DNA of 64,000 nt, from the NCBI RefSeq assembly GCF_000011245.1, contig NC_004193.1, positions 2,830,501-2,894,500 of the forward strand, given 5' to 3'. The DNA comes from Oceanobacillus iheyensis HTE831 (GTDB lineage Bacteria; Bacillota; Bacilli; Bacillales; Amphibacillaceae). Positions 62,355 to 64,000 of this stretch are shown piece by piece (position 1 is the stretch's first letter; each line of letters begins with the position of its first letter). The notes under the pieces are model-generated. The model was given only the letters and a program-made list of their open reading frames with translations, ran no database searches and was not told the origin of the DNA. Both the position numbers and the translations under genes were made by a program.

Positions 62355-63188
62355 CTATTTTAGCTGGTTTTTAACCACATGATCCATATCATCAAATGTA
62401 TAATTTTCACCAGCCATCGCCCAAATAAATGTATAATTTTTAGTACCTACACCTGAGTGAATAGACCATGGTGGTGAGAGTACCGCTTGTTCATTTGATA
62501 CTACAATATTTCTTGTATCATTTGGTTGTCCCATAAAATGCATAATCTTTTCATCTTCGTCTATATCAAAATATAAATAAGCTTCCATTCTTCTGTCATG
62601 AATATGTGGTGGCATTGTATTCCACATATTATTTTCCGATAAGAAAGTCATTCCCATCATTAATTGGCAACTTTGGATTCCATCTGCATGTATATATTGA
62701 TAAAGATCTCGTTTATTCGACTGAGAGTCATCTCCCAAATGTCTATGAGTTGCTTCTTGTAGTGATTTTTTTTGAGTAGGATAGTTCTTATGAGCTGTTG
62801 CAGAAACAATATAAAATCTTGCTGGGTTATCTGAATCTATACTTTCAATTAAAATGTTTTTATTTTCTTTTCCTACATATAAACAATCTCGATGATCTAA
62901 TTCATATACTTCACCATCCACAGTGATTTTCCCTTTATTATTTGAAATATTAAAGAAGCCAACCTCTCTTCTCTCTAAAAAGTATTCTGTTTTCAATGTT
63001 TCTTTGTCTTCCAAATGTAAAGGTGAATTTGTAGGGACAGCACCTCCAACAATTAAACGGTCATAGTGAGAATAGACCATATTTATATTTCCTTTTTCAA
63101 AAAGATTGTTTATTAAGAAATCCTCTCTAACTCGCTCATTATCGTAATTTTTAAAATCTCTTGGATTTGTTGCATATCTTATTTCCAT
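62355..63188 (-). CDS. kduI: 5-dehydro-4-deoxy-D-glucuronate isomerase
   Basis: A 277-residue cupin isomerase converting 5-keto-4-deoxyuronate to 3-deoxy-D-glycero-2,5-hexodiulosonate in pectin and glycosaminoglycan breakdown. Typical: VGGAVPTNSPLHLE, the zinc histidines in MPPHIHDRRMEAYLYFD, and LSPPWSIHSGVGTKNYTFIWAM near the end. It follows kduD by 24 bp on the minus strand. Confidence 0.95.
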   Translation of the reverse strand: MEIRYATNPRDFKNYDNERVREDFLINNLFEKGNINMVYSHYDRLIVGGAVPTNSPLHLEDKETLKTEYFLERREVGFFNISNNKGKITVDGEVYELDHRDCLYVGKENKNILIESIDSDNPARFYIVSATAHKNYPTQKKSLQEATHRHLGDDSQSNKRDLYQYIHADGIQSCQLMMGMTFLSENNMWNTMPPHIHDRRMEAYLYFDIDEDEKIMHFMGQPNDTRNIVVSNEQAVLSPPWSIHSGVGTKNYTFIWAMAGENYTFDDMDHVVKNQLK

Positions 63189-63212
63189 TTTACATTCCCC
63201 TTTCTACTATTT

Positions 63213-63968
63213 TTATCTTCCTAAATATCCGCCATCCACTGCTATAGTAAATCCATTCATATAATCAGATGCACTGGATGCTAAAAATATTGCTGCACCT
63301 TTTAAGTCTTCTGGTTTTCCCCATCTACCTGCCGGAATGCGTTCTAAAATACTATTGTAACGCTTCTCATCTTCAATAATTGCTGTATTCATTTCGGTTT
63401 CAAAATACCCTGGTGCGATACAGTTTACATTGATTCCAAATTTCGCCCATTCATTCGATAAAGATTGTGTAAATTGTTTAACAGCTCCCTTACTCGCAGC
63501 ATAAGCCGGAACGAGATAACCCCCTTCAAATGAAAGCATTGATGCTAAATTAATAATTTTCCCACTTTTTTGCTCAAGCATATGTTTACCGAATGCTTGA
63601 CAGAGAAAAAATACAGCATTTGTATTAATATCAATGACAGTATCCCAATCATTCTTGGGAAATTCAACAGATGGATGACGAATTTGGACACCAGCATTAT
63701 TCACTAAAATATCAACTTTTCCAAATTCTGCTATCACTTTTTGAACTAATGACTCATACTCTTGAAAGTTCGATAAGTCGAAATTAATACCTATCACATC
63801 AACTCCTTCTTGTCTTATTTCCTCAAGTACATCTTCACCAACATTTCTAGCAATGACAACGATATTTGCCCCAGCACTAGCCAATCCAGTTGCAATACTT
63901 TTTCCAATGCCTCGATTTCCACCTGTTATGACAGCTACTTTTCCAGTCAAATTGAACAATTCATTCAT
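63213..63968 (-). CDS. kduD: 2-deoxy-D-gluconate 3-dehydrogenase (2-dehydro-3-deoxy-D-gluconate 5-dehydrogenase)
   Basis: A 251-residue SDR enzyme reducing 3-deoxy-2,5-hexodiulosonate to 2-keto-3-deoxygluconate. TGGNRGIGKSIA cofactor motif (about 15-26), NNAG, catalytic Ser in NLASMLSFEGG and YAASK, and the C-terminal GGYLGR typical of KduD. It pairs with kduI; the kinase and aldolase (kdgK, kdgA) expected for the pathway are not in the window and may lie beyond 64 kb. Confidence 0.94.
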   Translation of the reverse strand: MNELFNLTGKVAVITGGNRGIGKSIATGLASAGANIVVIARNVGEDVLEEIRQEGVDVIGINFDLSNFQEYESLVQKVIAEFGKVDILVNNAGVQIRHPSVEFPKNDWDTVIDINTNAVFFLCQAFGKHMLEQKSGKIINLASMLSFEGGYLVPAYAASKGAVKQFTQSLSNEWAKFGINVNCIAPGYFETEMNTAIIEDEKRYNSILERIPAGRWGKPEDLKGAAIFLASSASDYMNGFTIAVDGGYLGR

Positions 63969-64000
63969 TACAACTCCCCCCTATTGAATTCATACATTAC

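Noticed and set aside
62175..62363. Plus-strand ORF of 62 codons
   Set aside because: AT-rich chance ORF in the kduI terminator region, no ribosome site.

Overview
The window is an AT-rich chromosomal segment of an endospore-forming low-GC Firmicute of the Bacillaceae. Strong Shine-Dalgarno sites, frequent UUG/GUG starts, a tricistronic GerA-type germinant receptor, CcpA cre boxes, AraR boxes and an S-box riboswitch all fit. Gene style and content (sugar and osmolyte transporters, class A beta-lactamase, BCCT carrier) suggest Oceanobacillus or a close relative such as O. iheyensis; this is an inference. I saw no rRNA, tRNA, CRISPR array, insertion sequence or prophage.

Layout. 1-6.4 kb: truncated PHP phosphoesterase, then a beta-glucoside PTS operon (EIIB, frameshifted EIIC, EIIA, GH1 phospho-beta-glucosidase, LicR-type regulator). 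6.5-11.1 kb (minus): mannose-6-phosphate isomerase and a germinant receptor operon with a SigG-like promoter. 11.2-14.1 kb: DHA2 drug-efflux pump divergent from a TetR regulator. 14.1-22.1 kb: orphan LXG-domain protein, lipoproteins, a sigma factor, a BCCT carrier, a 52-bp tandem repeat array, a peptide-type binding lipoprotein and a broken toxin-like tail. 22.2-26.4 kb (minus): a SAM-riboswitch operon with a tandem AhpD-domain protein, LLM monooxygenase, tiny symporter accessory protein and sodium:solute symporter. 26.6-31.1 kb: small and unknown membrane proteins, divergent catalase, CutC. 31.3-35 kb: CdaR regulator, GntP permease, glycerate kinase. 35-40 kb: membrane-protein pair, M20 amidohydrolase, AbgT carrier, OsmC protein. 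40-44.2 kb: SDR, class A beta-lactamase, a frameshifted M20 hydrolase, NanE. 44.4-51.2 kb: arabinose regulon (transporter, araA, araD, araB, divergent araR with two AraR boxes). 51.2-55.4 kb: Zn alcohol dehydrogenase, SolA-type oxidase, preQ1-riboswitch-controlled queD-queE. 55.5-57.3 kb: hxlR-hxlAB formaldehyde fixation. 57.4-57.8 kb: second 52-bp repeat array. 57.9-59.5 kb: DeoR regulator plus HAD phosphatase. 59.7-62.1 kb (minus): possible type VII secretion accessory cluster, partly frameshifted. 62.3-64 kb (minus): kduI and kduD.

Most cassettes take up and phosphorylate or isomerise plant-derived sugars (beta-glucosides, arabinose, uronates, glycerate), and cre boxes tie several of them to CcpA. 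The most unusual signals are the two homologous 52-bp repeat arrays with a conserved hairpin, the S-box operon, the scattered LXG/T7SS-like pieces, and four separate single-base frameshifts. The frameshifts may be real decay, phase variation or assembly error.
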